From Deltaproteobacteria bacterium IMCC39146 (GTDB lineage Bacteria > Desulfobacterota > Desulfuromonadia > Desulfuromonadales > BM103): DNA of 64,000 bases. The stretch covers positions 124,001 to 188,000 of the forward strand of contig JARUHP010000005.1 of the NCBI GenBank assembly GCA_030005635.1. Direction: 5' to 3'. Below the pieces are notes generated by a model, which ran no database searches, was not told the origin of the DNA, and saw nothing but the letters and a program-made list of their open reading frames with translations. A program made the translations under genes and the position numbers. Shown here in pieces: positions 41,309 through 49,768 of the stretch (position 1 is the stretch's first letter; every line of letters begins with the position of its first letter).

Positions 41309-41533
41309 TCAACTTGTGGGGTTAGAGAGCTCCCAATGCTGGGTCTCTGCATCATGCCGTAGAATATACTGATGGCCGTCTTCGCTTAAAACCTTGAAGT
41401 AGCGATGATCCGGCGCCAGCCATCGATCGAGAACTTCTACGATCTCGATGCATTGTTGATCGATGTGAAAGCGCCGCGGAGTCTCCTCGCCCCGATAGCC
41501 CGCGTAACATTCGACCCGTACGACGCCTGTCAT
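41309..41533 (-). CDS. Small conserved protein, partner of DUF2270, copy 1
   Basis: A 74-residue protein (MTGVVRVECYAGYRGEETPRRF...) with a basic-acidic beta-rich look, including VLDRWLAPDHRYFKVL and DGHQYILRHD. It is conserved as the N-terminal domain of the fused protein at 57622-58623. GGGAGCAAGG precedes the ATG at 41533. It resembles small proteins of unknown role that accompany DUF2270. Its stop codon lies in or next to the family C repeat. Confidence 0.78.
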   Translation of the reverse strand: MTGVVRVECYAGYRGEETPRRFHIDQQCIEIVEVLDRWLAPDHRYFKVLSEDGHQYILRHDAETQHWELSNPTS

Positions 41534-41546
41534 AACGCCTTGCTCC

Positions 41547-41738
41547 CTATTCAATCAACTGGTCGATTTGCTCTTCTGCAGCGTCGTGGGGCATGTCACA
41601 GCGGCTTTCCAGTCGACCGATCATGCGCTCTCGCAACCCAGCAGAGAAGACATGATAATCACCGGTAATCTCACCCCAGAGCTCCCGACTGAAACCTTTG
41701 GCCTGGTCCCATGAACCGTGCAGTTTGTTGGTGTACAT
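41547..41738 (-). CDS. CsbD-like stress protein
   Basis: A 63-residue protein matching CsbD (WDQAKGFSRELWGEITGDYH, then REQ-like RERMIGRLESR and a C-terminal EEQIDQLI helix). CsbD proteins are induced by general stress in Bacillus and other bacteria; molecular role is unknown. It is first in a three-gene minus-strand group with the 74-residue protein and DUF2270, 13 bases from the next gene. AGGTGATTC precedes the ATG. There is no CsbD copy near the paralogous locus at 57.6 kb. Confidence 0.85.
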   Translation of the reverse strand: MYTNKLHGSWDQAKGFSRELWGEITGDYHVFSAGLRERMIGRLESRCDMPHDAAEEQIDQLIE

Positions 41739-41847
41739 AGAATCACCTCCATGCAGCCTGTCGGACTGCCAAAGAACTGGCTGTTTGAACTTTGGTTAAA
41801 TTATACAACTTTTTACGGCTAAGAGAGCGTCTCGCAAAATTATAGCC

Positions 41848-41872
41848 GGTGCCACTCAAGATAGAGTGTCCC
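41848..41872. repeat. Degenerate family A repeat
   Basis: GGTGCCACTCAAGATAGAGTGTCCC; the inner pairs are intact. The rest of 41739-42065 shows no gene. Confidence 0.7.
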
Positions 41873-42065
41873 TTTTGTGTCGCCTCCCTTTGCCGGTGGC
41901 CGGGTTTTGAGCCGCTTGCAATTTCTATTCACAGCTTGTGGCAAGAGGATTGATGGAAGGTATAATCTATGCGGAGCACGATTCTTCAAGGTCGCAGCCT
42001 GTGACCAAAAATAGGGACGATATCAGTATCGAAACGATTGCAAACCTTAGAAAGGCAGGTGCAAC

Positions 42066-42980
42066 ATGGCCGTCAAACACAGCTTGTACCACGAAACCGG
42101 TAAACTCTCGGTCGACAGGGAACGCTGCACGCTCTGCGGGGTGTGCGTTAAGAACTGTGGGGTCGAGGTCCTGCAGATCAAGGATAAGGCGGTTCAGCAG
42201 GTTGATGCCGGTTTCGGCTGCATCGCCTGCGGCCACTGCATGATGGTTTGCCCGGAAGGGTGTATTACCGTCAGCGGCCGCAACCTCTCCGCCGCGGATC
42301 TGCAGCCACTGCCGCCGCAGGAAGCGCGCGCCGACGCCGAGTCGCTCAAGGCCCTGTTCATTGCGCGCCGCAGCGTCCGACGCTTTAGCGATCAGCCGGT
42401 TGAGCCGGAACTGCTCGAGCAGGTGATTGCCATGGCGTCGACCGCGCCCATGGGGATTCCGCCGTGGGATGTCGGTGTGGTGACGATCAATGGCTTCGAA
42501 GAGGTCCGCGGGCTGGCCGAGGAGGTGGTCGAGGGCTACCAGGGGGTGCTGAAGCTCTTCCGGCCAGGCGCGCTCAAGATGATGCGGCCTTTCATGGGCC
42601 AGGCGCGTTATGAACAGTTTAGCGACTTCATCGTGCCGCTGGCGCACAAGTACATTGACGCCTGGGAAGAAGGGCGGGACACGGTCTTTTGGGGCGCCCC
42701 GGCAGTGTTGATCTTTCATTACTCCGCCTACGCCGAAGAGCCGGACGCTGTGATCGCCTGTACCTACGCCATGCTGGCCGCCGAGTCGCTCGGCCTGGGT
42801 AGCTGCGTGATCGGCGGCGCCCCGCCCATTCTGCAGCGCAACAAGGCTTTGTGCGCCAGGCTGGGAATCCCGCCGGGCAACAAACCGGCTCTGGCCCTGG
42901 TGCTGGGCTCTTCCACCGTACCATTCAAGCGGGGCATTGTACGGCGCTTCAGCCACGAGCAGAGTGCTGGATTGCAGTGA
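42066..42980 (+). CDS. Nitroreductase fused to a 2[4Fe-4S] ferredoxin domain
   Basis: A 304-residue flavoenzyme. The N-terminal ferredoxin part carries two clusters (CTLCGVCVKNC near residue 19 and CIACGHCMMVCPEGC near 50). The nitroreductase domain starts at LFIARRSVRRFSDQPVE near 100 and has the FMN-binding Ser/Arg set and GSCVIGGAPP near 250. Such fusions reduce substrates with electrons from low-potential donors and are typical of anaerobes. AGGTG lies seven bases before the ATG. The substrate is not decided. It is GC-rich and monocistronic. Confidence 0.95.
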   Translation: MAVKHSLYHETGKLSVDRERCTLCGVCVKNCGVEVLQIKDKAVQQVDAGFGCIACGHCMMVCPEGCITVSGRNLSAADLQPLPPQEARADAESLKALFIARRSVRRFSDQPVEPELLEQVIAMASTAPMGIPPWDVGVVTINGFEEVRGLAEEVVEGYQGVLKLFRPGALKMMRPFMGQARYEQFSDFIVPLAHKYIDAWEEGRDTVFWGAPAVLIFHYSAYAEEPDAVIACTYAMLAAESLGLGSCVIGGAPPILQRNKALCARLGIPPGNKPALALVLGSSTVPFKRGIVRRFSHEQSAGLQ

Positions 42981-43143
42981 ATCAATCACCGGGGACACGC
43001 ATAAGCCGCTGTCTATGGTTAAAATGAGTGCAATAGAGTGATAATCTGTTGCGATGCGGAGCCTGGGCGGGGAGGGCTCTGCGAAAGAAGAAAACGGGGC
43101 GAGGACTCAACTTGGGACAGCTCTTCTGTCTCCCGATTGCAAA

Positions 43144-43427
43144 AAAAACAGTGACGAAACATTACCGAGGGGCGACCCTGATTCACCTGTCTCATCAACA
43201 GTTTCCGCATCCACTACCTTTTACAGTAGTTTTGCTTCTTGATTCAGGTCCTGTTTCAGCGGTCGGCTATTCCCTAAGGTCTTGCCGTGGTCGCTTGCAG
43301 GCTTTTTATGTGCTCCATGCTGGTACTTTCCGTCACTGTCTGGTTTCAATGATAACGGCTGAAGGGAAGCTGTTAATGCAACTAAAAAATTAAAATATTT
43401 GTTATTTGTCTAATTAAAAACAACGAC
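43144..43427. repeat. Structured ~280-bp element, copy 2 (partner 30232-30510)
   Basis: AACAGTGACG pairs with CGTCACTGT at the ends; ACTAC/GTAGT forms an inner stem; islands TGATTCAGGTCCTGT and TGCTCCATGCTGG are shared with copy 1. Many loop positions differ. No gene is seen in 42981-43699 outside the repeats. Confidence 0.75.
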
Positions 43428-43541
43428 AAAACAGGCGTTTAGGCCTATAGTGTGACAATCTTCTCAAACTTAGGTCGTAGCGCGGAGGCGGGGTTTAATC
43501 TCTGTCCCAAGGTCAGTCAAGCGACTCTCATGGATGGCCTT

Positions 43542-43650
43542 TGGGGTTGGACCAACACAACGATTCGTCATCGATAAATATACGCTCTGATAAACGACAT
43601 CACCTGACCTGAAAGCCTCATTTTGGTGTCAAAATCGGGCCAATAAAGAA
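43542..43650. repeat. Family D repeat (diverged)
   Basis: Starts GGGGTTGGACCAACACAAC, with ACCTGAAAGCCTCATTTTGG in the second half. Confidence 0.75.
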
Positions 43651-43652
43651 CC

Positions 43653-43678
43653 GGGAACACTCAAAGCTGAGTGTTCCC
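43653..43678. repeat. Family A repeat
   Basis: GGGAACACTCAAAGCTGAGTGTTCCC; the paired A/T changes relative to other copies preserve the stem. Confidence 0.85.
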
Positions 43679-43699
43679 TTTTATTAATACACCCGCTTC

Positions 43700-44149
43700 T
43701 TAAGCCCGGCGCTCAACTTCGATTTGGTGCTCGCGGCCGGATATCAAGGTGAGGGTAGAGAGCTGTTCGGCGATCACCTCGATCATGTCGTCGAAAGTGA
43801 TTATGCCGACCAGTTCGCCAGCATTGCCTAGAACAGGCACCCTGCGGATGCCATGCCGGCGCATGAGGTGGGCCGTCTCCAGGAGGTCATCATCCTCCTT
43901 GACCGCATACAGATCGAGGCCCATCACATCGCCGACCGTAACCCGGCTCAGGTCGATCTCTTCGGCCAGTAGTTCGACCACTATATCCCGGTCGGTGATG
44001 ATGCCGATCGGAATATTGCCTCTACCCTGGTTTTCGACCACGACAATGTTGCCGACATGGTGGCGACGCATCAACTTGGCCGCTTCCAAAATACTTGTAT
44101 CGCGATCGGTGATAACCACATCGCGGTTGCAGAAATTGTCGACTTTCAT
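43700..44149 (-). CDS. CBS-domain pair protein
   Basis: A 149-residue protein made of two CBS motifs (DTSILEAAKLMRRHHVGNIVVV and DLLETAHLMRRHGIRRVPVLG) with the typical PIGIITDRD and LVGIITFDD ends. CBS pairs bind AMP, ATP or SAM and sense energy state. GGGAGGTCATC precedes the ATG, the same leader as the thioredoxin-like gene at 44934. It is the last of four co-directional genes ending here. A SAM or nucleotide sensor is plausible given the AdoMet synthetase nearby, but that link is inference. Confidence 0.95.
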   Translation of the reverse strand: MKVDNFCNRDVVITDRDTSILEAAKLMRRHHVGNIVVVENQGRGNIPIGIITDRDIVVELLAEEIDLSRVTVGDVMGLDLYAVKEDDDLLETAHLMRRHGIRRVPVLGNAGELVGIITFDDMIEVIAEQLSTLTLISGREHQIEVERRA

Positions 44150-44181
44150 GATGACCTCCCGACGTCTTAGGACGTCTCTGC

Positions 44182-44436
44182 TTAATGGGGAGAACGGCTC
44201 CAGATGCAGTGACCATTGCGTGTAACCTGCCGGATTCGGTGGTAGGGGATGCGGTGGACTGCGCCTTCTTCATCCAGCAGCTCGAAGGCAAAATGCTCGT
44301 CTGGCGGGAAGAATAGTTCCGCGTATTTGACCTGGATGATCTGATCCTCAATCCGGTCGTAGTAGCCAATCTCAAAATCGGCGGCGAACACTTCATCCCA
44401 GCGGATACGGTTGAGCAGATCCTGGACAGGCTGCAT
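44182..44436 (-). CDS. DUF504 family protein, intact copy
   Basis: An 84-residue protein of DUF504 (MJ1-type) with LLNRIRWDEVFAADFEIGYYDR, then IPYHRIRQVTRNGHCIWSR. The fold is a small beta-rich domain; archaeal relatives are proposed to bind RNA. It lies 32 bases from the CBS gene. GGAGG is upstream of the ATG at 44436. A 5' fragment of this gene and its leader is copied at 4938-5118. Its GC content matches neighbours. Confidence 0.88.
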   Translation of the reverse strand: MQPVQDLLNRIRWDEVFAADFEIGYYDRIEDQIIQVKYAELFFPPDEHFAFELLDEEGAVHRIPYHRIRQVTRNGHCIWSRSPH

Positions 44437-44568
44437 GCCTGGGCCTCCACTCCCTTCACCATCATTCTATCAGCCTTGTAGCGTTTTGCAGGGACGACTT
44501 TGTTGCCTTTGCGGTCGGACCAGCACAACTCACTGTCATCATTAAACTCATCCTCTGAAAAAGGTCTG
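44384..44568. repeat. DUF504 5' region shared with 4938-5118
   Basis: Parent segment of the fragment at 4938. It includes a family D-like motif (GGTCGGACCAGCACAAC, 44512-44528), which may have mediated copying. Confidence 0.85.
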
Positions 44569-44611
44569 CTTTTACCATTAAGTTCGCATTGTCGAGCCGA
44601 ATTCGGAGATC

Positions 44612-44637
44612 GGGGACACGCAAAATTGTGTGTCCCC
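44612..44637. repeat. Family A repeat
   Basis: GGGGACACGCAAAATTGTGTGTCCCC, between the DUF504 gene and the thioredoxin-like gene. Confidence 0.85.
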
Positions 44638-44676
44638 AATGGGTGGCCTAGCTTCCAGATTACGCGCTCAGCGGCT

Positions 44677-44934
44677 TTATTCCGCAGCCAGATGGTTGAG
44701 CTTCTCATTGATCAGGTGTTTGAGCTCGAGCGAGGTGGCCTGATCTCCGGAATTGACCAGGTGACCGTCGATCACGACTCCTGCTTGTCCGTAAATATGG
44801 TTTTCTGCCAACCGGATCGGGTCGTAAATAGAAACGATCTCTGCTTCCAGATTAAGATCTGACAGCGCTTGGCAAACGCGACCCAAGACAATCTCGCAAT
44901 TATCACAGCCGCTACAAAGTATTTCTATGGTCAT
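44677..44934 (-). CDS. Thioredoxin-like small redox protein (MTH895 type)
   Basis: About 85 residues from ATG at 44934 with GGGAGGTCATC upstream. The active site is in EILCSGCDNCEIVL, with Cys at three positions (CSGC, CDNC), followed by a thioredoxin fold ending AGVVIDGHLVNSG. It resembles small 'redox-active disulfide' proteins found in archaea and anaerobes. A frame extended to 45129 overlaps the kinase 3' end and is not preferred. It is in a minus-strand group downstream of the histidine kinase. Confidence 0.88.
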   Translation of the reverse strand: MTIEILCSGCDNCEIVLGRVCQALSDLNLEAEIVSIYDPIRLAENHIYGQAGVVIDGHLVNSGDQATSLELKHLINEKLNHLAAE

Positions 44935-45031
44935 GATGACCTCCCACATTTTAAAAACATCAGGTGACACCGCAAGGGTTTCCCCGTGCAGCGTGGCAGG
45001 CAACCAGGTCTCCCGACCGCGCCAGCGTTCT

Positions 45032-46198
45032 TTATGACCTCTGCTCGTTATTGTGTTCGATTCGTAACGAGAAGGTCGTCCCTTCTTGCTCACTGCTGGT
45101 GAAGCTGACTGCTCCGCCCAGAATGTCACTCAACAGTTTGATACTGTAAGTGCCTTGACCCCGGCCTTGACCTTTGCTTGAAGAATTTTGCTGGAAGATC
45201 TGATGGCACTGGAGTCGTGGAATCGGTTGATCGTTGTGAACCTGGATACATAGCTGCGTGTCATCAGCTGTGCCGCTCAAGCTAACACTGCCGCCGACCG
45301 GTGTTGCTTCGAGGGCGTTGATCAACATGTTGCTGACGATGCGCCGCAGCAGGCGCGGGTCGGATGAGAAGATGCGTGAAACGTTGTCGGTCATCTTCAA
45401 GGACTTGTTGCTGGCGGCAGGGTGGCGTTGCAATGTTTTTTGCATCAGGTCAAGGAATGCGCTGCTCTCCAGCAACTCGATCTTGACTTGCAGATCATTT
45501 TGATCGGCTCTTTCGATCATGCGCAGAGCGATGATCTCGTCAATTGAACTTTGCGTGGTTCGTTCGAGCAGTTCACATATTTCGGCGTGCTCTTCACCTT
45601 TGACCTCGTTCATGATGCTTAGAAACCCCTTGATGCTGGAGAGGGTATTCAGCAGGTCGTGATAGCAAATCTTTTCGAGTGCCTCGCGCCGGTACTTGTC
45701 GCTGATATCAACCAGGGTGAGTATGGAAAAATTCGCGCCGTTAAATTCGAGGGGTGTTGCCCAGACGCGCAGGTCAAGGTTTGATGCTGTACCGGTCAAC
45801 TCGCAGGCGAGACGGCAGTCTTCGCTGGCGGCTTTGCCCTGGAGCGAGAGGGACAAGACGCGGGCGACACCACAGATTCTGCAGCACTCGTGTTTGCCTG
45901 CTTCTTGAAGGCTGTGTCGTGCGTGCACGCAGTGAAAGGCCTCACCTTCAGAGAGACCGATCACCGGATTCTCATGATCCTTGTCGACCAGAGCGCGCAC
46001 TGCCGGATTGGCATAGACGACCTGCCACTGCTCATTGATAATCAATAAGGGGTTCGGCACGGTGTCGAGGAGTTTACGCGAGACAACGCCTTCATTGAAA
46101 AGCTCGTGCTGAAGGTCGGTGATTGCTGATTTTTTACATTTGGAGCCGCAACTGTGACTCTCTTCTCTGAAACCCTTTGGTTTCGGCTTGTTCTGCAT
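45032..46198 (-). CDS. PAS-type sensor histidine kinase
   Basis: A 388-residue soluble kinase. A Cys-containing N-terminus (SCGSKCKK) is followed by a PAS domain (LLDTVPNPLLIINEQWQVVYAN near residues 43-65) with a Cys-rich stretch (FHCVHA, ECCRICG) that could bind a metal or haem. The phospho-acceptor region is CYHDLLNTLSSIKGFL near residue 178 and the ATPase N-box NMLINALEA near 289. AGGGGATA precedes the ATG. No response regulator is adjacent; the kinase heads the group with the thioredoxin-like, DUF504 and CBS genes. A redox signal is plausible (inference). Confidence 0.9.
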   Translation of the reverse strand: MQNKPKPKGFREESHSCGSKCKKSAITDLQHELFNEGVVSRKLLDTVPNPLLIINEQWQVVYANPAVRALVDKDHENPVIGLSEGEAFHCVHARHSLQEAGKHECCRICGVARVLSLSLQGKAASEDCRLACELTGTASNLDLRVWATPLEFNGANFSILTLVDISDKYRREALEKICYHDLLNTLSSIKGFLSIMNEVKGEEHAEICELLERTTQSSIDEIIALRMIERADQNDLQVKIELLESSAFLDLMQKTLQRHPAASNKSLKMTDNVSRIFSSDPRLLRRIVSNMLINALEATPVGGSVSLSGTADDTQLCIQVHNDQPIPRLQCHQIFQQNSSSKGQGRGQGTYSIKLLSDILGGAVSFTSSEQEGTTFSLRIEHNNEQRS

Positions 46199-46482
46199 TA
46201 TTTTATCCCCTTGTCAGGGTTCGGTTTAAGTTCTGCACCCAAAAAAAGGCACTCACATGGGAGTGACCTTCTTTGCGCCTTTTCCTGGGAGGCGAGGGGT
46301 GCGACTTTTCGGTCAGGCGGAAAAGATAACCAATCTTATCATCAATCGCGGTTGTAAGTAAAACAGCGTGGTACACCCAAAAATGAGTGTCCAAAATGGC
46401 TGTCCCAGCTGCCGGGTAACTTTGCGTTGCTTGTGCTGTATAAACTTCTACGCTACATCCGTAGTGTTCTGTAATTTGACTA

Positions 46483-47694
46483 TCAGAACACCGTAAATTC
46501 TCCCATTCGCATCTGCTGCAGGAAGATGTCCGGATGGGCGAGTTCGTCGCTGATAATTGCCCTGATCGGTCCCGCCAGTTCGTGGAGATGCACCCCGGCA
46601 GAAGGTTTGACTTCGACCGCCACCAGCACCGGCTGACCAAGTGGGGCGCCGATCTTGCTGCACAACCAGAGGGTCACCTCTTTGATGCCGGCCACCTTTG
46701 CGAAGATGGTTGCGGCCAGCTGGTGACTGAGGAGGTTGTAGATCTTGCCCGTATGGTTGATGGGGTTTTTGCCGGCCGCCGCCTCGGTTGTCGTCGGGCG
46801 GTTGTAAGAGATGACGCCGTTGACGCGATTACCGCGTCCGACTTCGCCGCTGTCACCTGCCTCGGCGGAGGTGCCAAGGACCGTCAGGTACATGCCTGCC
46901 TCACCCCATTCCGGATCGTCCAGGGCGTTGAGTACGACCTTGATCTCTGAAAAGGGCAGGTGCAGCCCGTCGATAAAGCGGCTGATCTCGCTTTGTAAGG
47001 CCTGCTTCTGTTCGTAATAATCATGGGCATCTTTGACATATCGGTCGACAAACGCTGCGGCAACAATAAACTCCAGCCGTTTGCCGGTGCGTATCGCCAT
47101 GATTTTTATGTCTTCCCCGCAGACCGGATAAACCTCTTTGAAGGAGGGGGAGTTTAGCCAGCGCTCAACCGCTAAAACCGTCTGCTCGGTTGGACTCAAG
47201 GGCGCATAGCCGACCCCGACTGAGGTGTCGTTGGCACCGGCCTCTTCGTCCATCAGGTTGTCGACCAGTTCCTCAGAGCCTGGTTTGATTTCACTCTGGT
47301 AGCGCATGTGCCGTTGCGGGTTAATAAAGCGCAGATGTTGTTCTAACCAGTTTTCGGCCGCATCCTGGGCGATGTCGCTGAGCGGGATTTTGACCCCTGC
47401 GAATTCGCAGGTGCCACGATCGCCAAAAACAAAGCGCATCGGTTCGATTATCTTGCCGCCGCCTGGCCGCGGGCTGCTGCGTCCTGCAACCAACAGCCCC
47501 TTGTCGATATTGTGGTGCAGAATTCTGCCGAAGTTGTCCATGTAAACCTGGCACAGCCGGTTGCAGACGGCTTCGACGATCCCGTCGCAAATCGAATCGG
47601 GATGACCGATCCCCTTTCTTTCAACAATCTCGAATTCCTTTTCTCCGCAAGCCTGGTCTTGTGATGCAGAGACGATGATGCTGTAGTCATTCAT
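46483..47694 (-). CDS. mat: Archaeal-type methionine adenosyltransferase (AdoMet synthetase)
   Basis: A 403-residue enzyme of the archaeal AdoMet synthetase family, which makes S-adenosylmethionine from ATP and methionine. It is not the common bacterial MetK: the family markers are GIGHPDSICDGIVEAV near residue 29, NTDKGLLVAGR-like IDKGLLVAGRSSPRPGGGK, the FGDRGT motif, DTSVGVGYAPLSPTE, and the C-terminal KIGAPLGQPVLV. GAGAG is a weak upstream site. It lies head-to-head with pcm, which uses SAM. A separate metK may exist elsewhere. Confidence 0.93.
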   Translation of the reverse strand: MNDYSIIVSASQDQACGEKEFEIVERKGIGHPDSICDGIVEAVCNRLCQVYMDNFGRILHHNIDKGLLVAGRSSPRPGGGKIIEPMRFVFGDRGTCEFAGVKIPLSDIAQDAAENWLEQHLRFINPQRHMRYQSEIKPGSEELVDNLMDEEAGANDTSVGVGYAPLSPTEQTVLAVERWLNSPSFKEVYPVCGEDIKIMAIRTGKRLEFIVAAAFVDRYVKDAHDYYEQKQALQSEISRFIDGLHLPFSEIKVVLNALDDPEWGEAGMYLTVLGTSAEAGDSGEVGRGNRVNGVISYNRPTTTEAAAGKNPINHTGKIYNLLSHQLAATIFAKVAGIKEVTLWLCSKIGAPLGQPVLVAVEVKPSAGVHLHELAGPIRAIISDELAHPDIFLQQMRMGEFTVF

Positions 47695-47896
47695 AGTGGC
47701 TGGTCTCTCATTGAGGGGCCCGAACCGAGGCTGCCGCTCAAGCTGTTGCAGCCCTCAGCAGAAATGCGCCATGCATAAACTTATTCTAATTGATCCGCCA
47801 CAACTCACAAGAGATTGCAGCAAAAAATGATATGCTTTTAGCTAACCCGGTCGATCGGTTGGATTGCTCTTTCGCAGGTGGCGGAGGGAGGCGGGG

Positions 47897-48562
47897 ATGC
47901 ACACCGGCAATTCTAGACAGATGCTGCATGTCATCGAAAGCGAGGCCCGGCTAACCGCGGCTTTGACCGGCCGGTGGAGCTTCGATCCGCGGGTCATGCA
48001 CGCGCTGGAATCGGTTCCCCGCGATGCCTTCGTACCGCCGCAGATACGTGAGTTTGCATTTGCCAACGGGCCTTTGCCGATCGGGCAGGGGCAGACCATC
48101 TCCCAGCCCTACATCGTTGCCTTGATGACCGACCTGCTCGAGACGCAACCCTCGCAGACCCTTCTCGAAATCGGCACCGGATCAGGTTATCAGGCAGCGA
48201 TCCTGGCGCAGCTGGTCCGGCAGGTCTATAGCCTTGAAATTATTCCCGCGCTCGCCATTCAGGCGGCTGACTTAATCACCCGTCTCGGTTATGACAACGT
48301 TGAGGTTCGAACCGGTGATGGACATCTCGGCTGGCCCGAGCATGCGCCCTACGATGGCATCATCGTCACCGCGGCGGCGACCCATCTGCCGCCCGCGCTG
48401 CTGGAGCAGCTTAAGCCTGGAGGCCGATTGGTTATCCCCGTCGGCAAGCCCTCGATGGCGCAGCAGTTGAAGCTGCTCGAAAAGGATCTGAAGGGCAAGA
48501 TAACCGCCAGAAAGGTCCTCGATGTGGTGTTTGTGCCGATGACTGAATCAGGCTTACGGTGA
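47897..48562 (+). CDS. pcm: Protein-L-isoaspartate O-methyltransferase
   Basis: A 221-residue SAM-dependent repair methyltransferase. The N-terminal RHVFVPP-like VPRDAFVPPQIREF near residue 36, SQPYIVALMTDLL near 65, the SAM motif LEIGTGSGYQAAILAQL near 84-100 and the DGIIVTAAATHLPP segment are typical. It methylates isoaspartyl residues to allow repair. GGAGGCGGGG lies before the ATG at 47897. It is divergent from the AdoMet synthetase gene with about 200 bases between, fitting shared regulation of SAM use. Confidence 0.95.
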   Translation: MHTGNSRQMLHVIESEARLTAALTGRWSFDPRVMHALESVPRDAFVPPQIREFAFANGPLPIGQGQTISQPYIVALMTDLLETQPSQTLLEIGTGSGYQAAILAQLVRQVYSLEIIPALAIQAADLITRLGYDNVEVRTGDGHLGWPEHAPYDGIIVTAAATHLPPALLEQLKPGGRLVIPVGKPSMAQQLKLLEKDLKGKITARKVLDVVFVPMTESGLR

Positions 48563-48574
48563 CGCACACCGTGT

Positions 48575-48600
48575 GGGGACACACAAAAATGAGTGTCCCC
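48575..48600. repeat. Family A repeat
   Basis: GGGGACACACAAAAATGAGTGTCCCC, 12 bases after the pcm stop; possibly its 3' end. Confidence 0.85.
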
Positions 48601-48787
48601 AATGGGGCTTCGCGAGACCCAGGTGGCCGGTGCCTTCGATATCTTTAGCAATCAGGCTTTCCGCAAATGACCTCTGATTTCTGCGTCGCTACGAGGTTTT
48701 GATCGAAGTCGCAGCGCCATAATTAAGGACGGCGCTGGATGTTTGGGTATAAATTGTCAAAACCACCAAGGAAAACTGCTTTGTGAC

Positions 48788-49567
48788 ATGTATGGAACCG
48801 ACTCAGGGCAGGCACAGTTTACCGCGAGCTTTCGCTGCTTTGGCAACTTGCCGGCGCTACTGAAACGTAGATACCGCGACGCGTCGATCGTTTATCGTTT
48901 CAAGAGGCATCCGGCAGTGAAGGATGCTATCGAATCGATGGGGATTCCTCACACCGAGGTGGATGTTATTGTCGCCAATGGCTGTTCGGTCGACTTTCAT
49001 TACCAACTGCAACACCTTGATACAATAGACGTCTACCCGCTTGGTTGCACCGTTCCGGCTGGGACGGTGCTGCATTTAAGCGCACCACCGGTTGAACCGG
49101 TTGCCTTTGTTATCGATCTTCATCTCGGCAAGCTCACTCGTCGCCTGCGACTCCTCGGCTTTGACTGCCTCTATCAGAACGATTTCAGCGATGCCGAGAT
49201 CATGCAATTGTCGTTTGATCAGCAACGCGTCATTTTGACCCGCGACCGCGGCATCCTCAAGCATCGCCAGGTTGTGCACGGATACCTGGTGCGATCCGAT
49301 CAGGTTGATGAACAGATCAGGGAAGTCATTGACCGCTATCAGCTAATTGATCAGATCCATGCCTGGCGCAGGTGTATGGCGTGCAATGGTTTGCTGGAAA
49401 AGATCGAGAAGGCTGCCATCGCCGAACGTTTGCAACCACTCACCAGGCGCTACTATCTTGACTTTCGCCGCTGCCGCGTCTGCCAACGGCTCTACTGGCA
49501 GGGCTCGCACTTTGAGAAAATCAGTCGCTGGTTGGAAACTTTACCGGGTTCCGATGGGCAGGACTGA
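48788..49567 (+). CDS. Mut7-C RNase domain protein with ubiquitin-like N-terminus
   Basis: About 259 residues. The N-terminal ~80 residues are a ThiS/MoaD-like 'Mut7-C ubiquitin' fold. The C-terminal Mut7-C domain (PIN-like) shows FVIDLHLGKLTRRLRLLGFD near residue 108, DAEI, LTRDRGILKHRQ near 158, and two CxxC pairs (CMACNGLL, CRVCQRLYW) that bind zinc. Members are predicted RNases. The ATG at 48788 is chosen; TTG at 48743 lies further up and neither has a strong site. A family D start (GGTCGGACCACGCC) begins at the stop codon. Confidence 0.88.
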   Translation: MYGTDSGQAQFTASFRCFGNLPALLKRRYRDASIVYRFKRHPAVKDAIESMGIPHTEVDVIVANGCSVDFHYQLQHLDTIDVYPLGCTVPAGTVLHLSAPPVEPVAFVIDLHLGKLTRRLRLLGFDCLYQNDFSDAEIMQLSFDQQRVILTRDRGILKHRQVVHGYLVRSDQVDEQIREVIDRYQLIDQIHAWRRCMACNGLLEKIEKAAIAERLQPLTRRYYLDFRRCRVCQRLYWQGSHFEKISRWLETLPGSDGQD

Positions 49568-49681
49568 GGTCGGACCACGCCAAACGACTGTAAAGATAAC
49601 AACTCTAACCTGAACAAAAGCCTGTCCCTCAACCTCGAGCTGGCTCGCCGGGCGGGCGACTCAGTGCCCCCGGCAGGACAG

Positions 49682-49705
49682 GGGGACATTACTTGGTAGT
49701 GTCCC
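49682..49705. repeat. Degenerate family A/E repeat
   Basis: GGGGACATTACTTGGTAGTGTCCC; the ends pair. The rest of 49568-49768 holds a family D fragment and no gene. Confidence 0.7.
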
Positions 49706-49768
49706 TTTTTATGTAAATCTTGAGTCTGGGGGATCGATGTCCTTATGCCTTTTTTAATGTCAGACACG

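Noticed and set aside
44935-45129. Extended N-terminus of the thioredoxin-like protein
   Set aside because: It overlaps the kinase 3' end, is compositionally odd, and the ATG at 44934 has GGGAGG.
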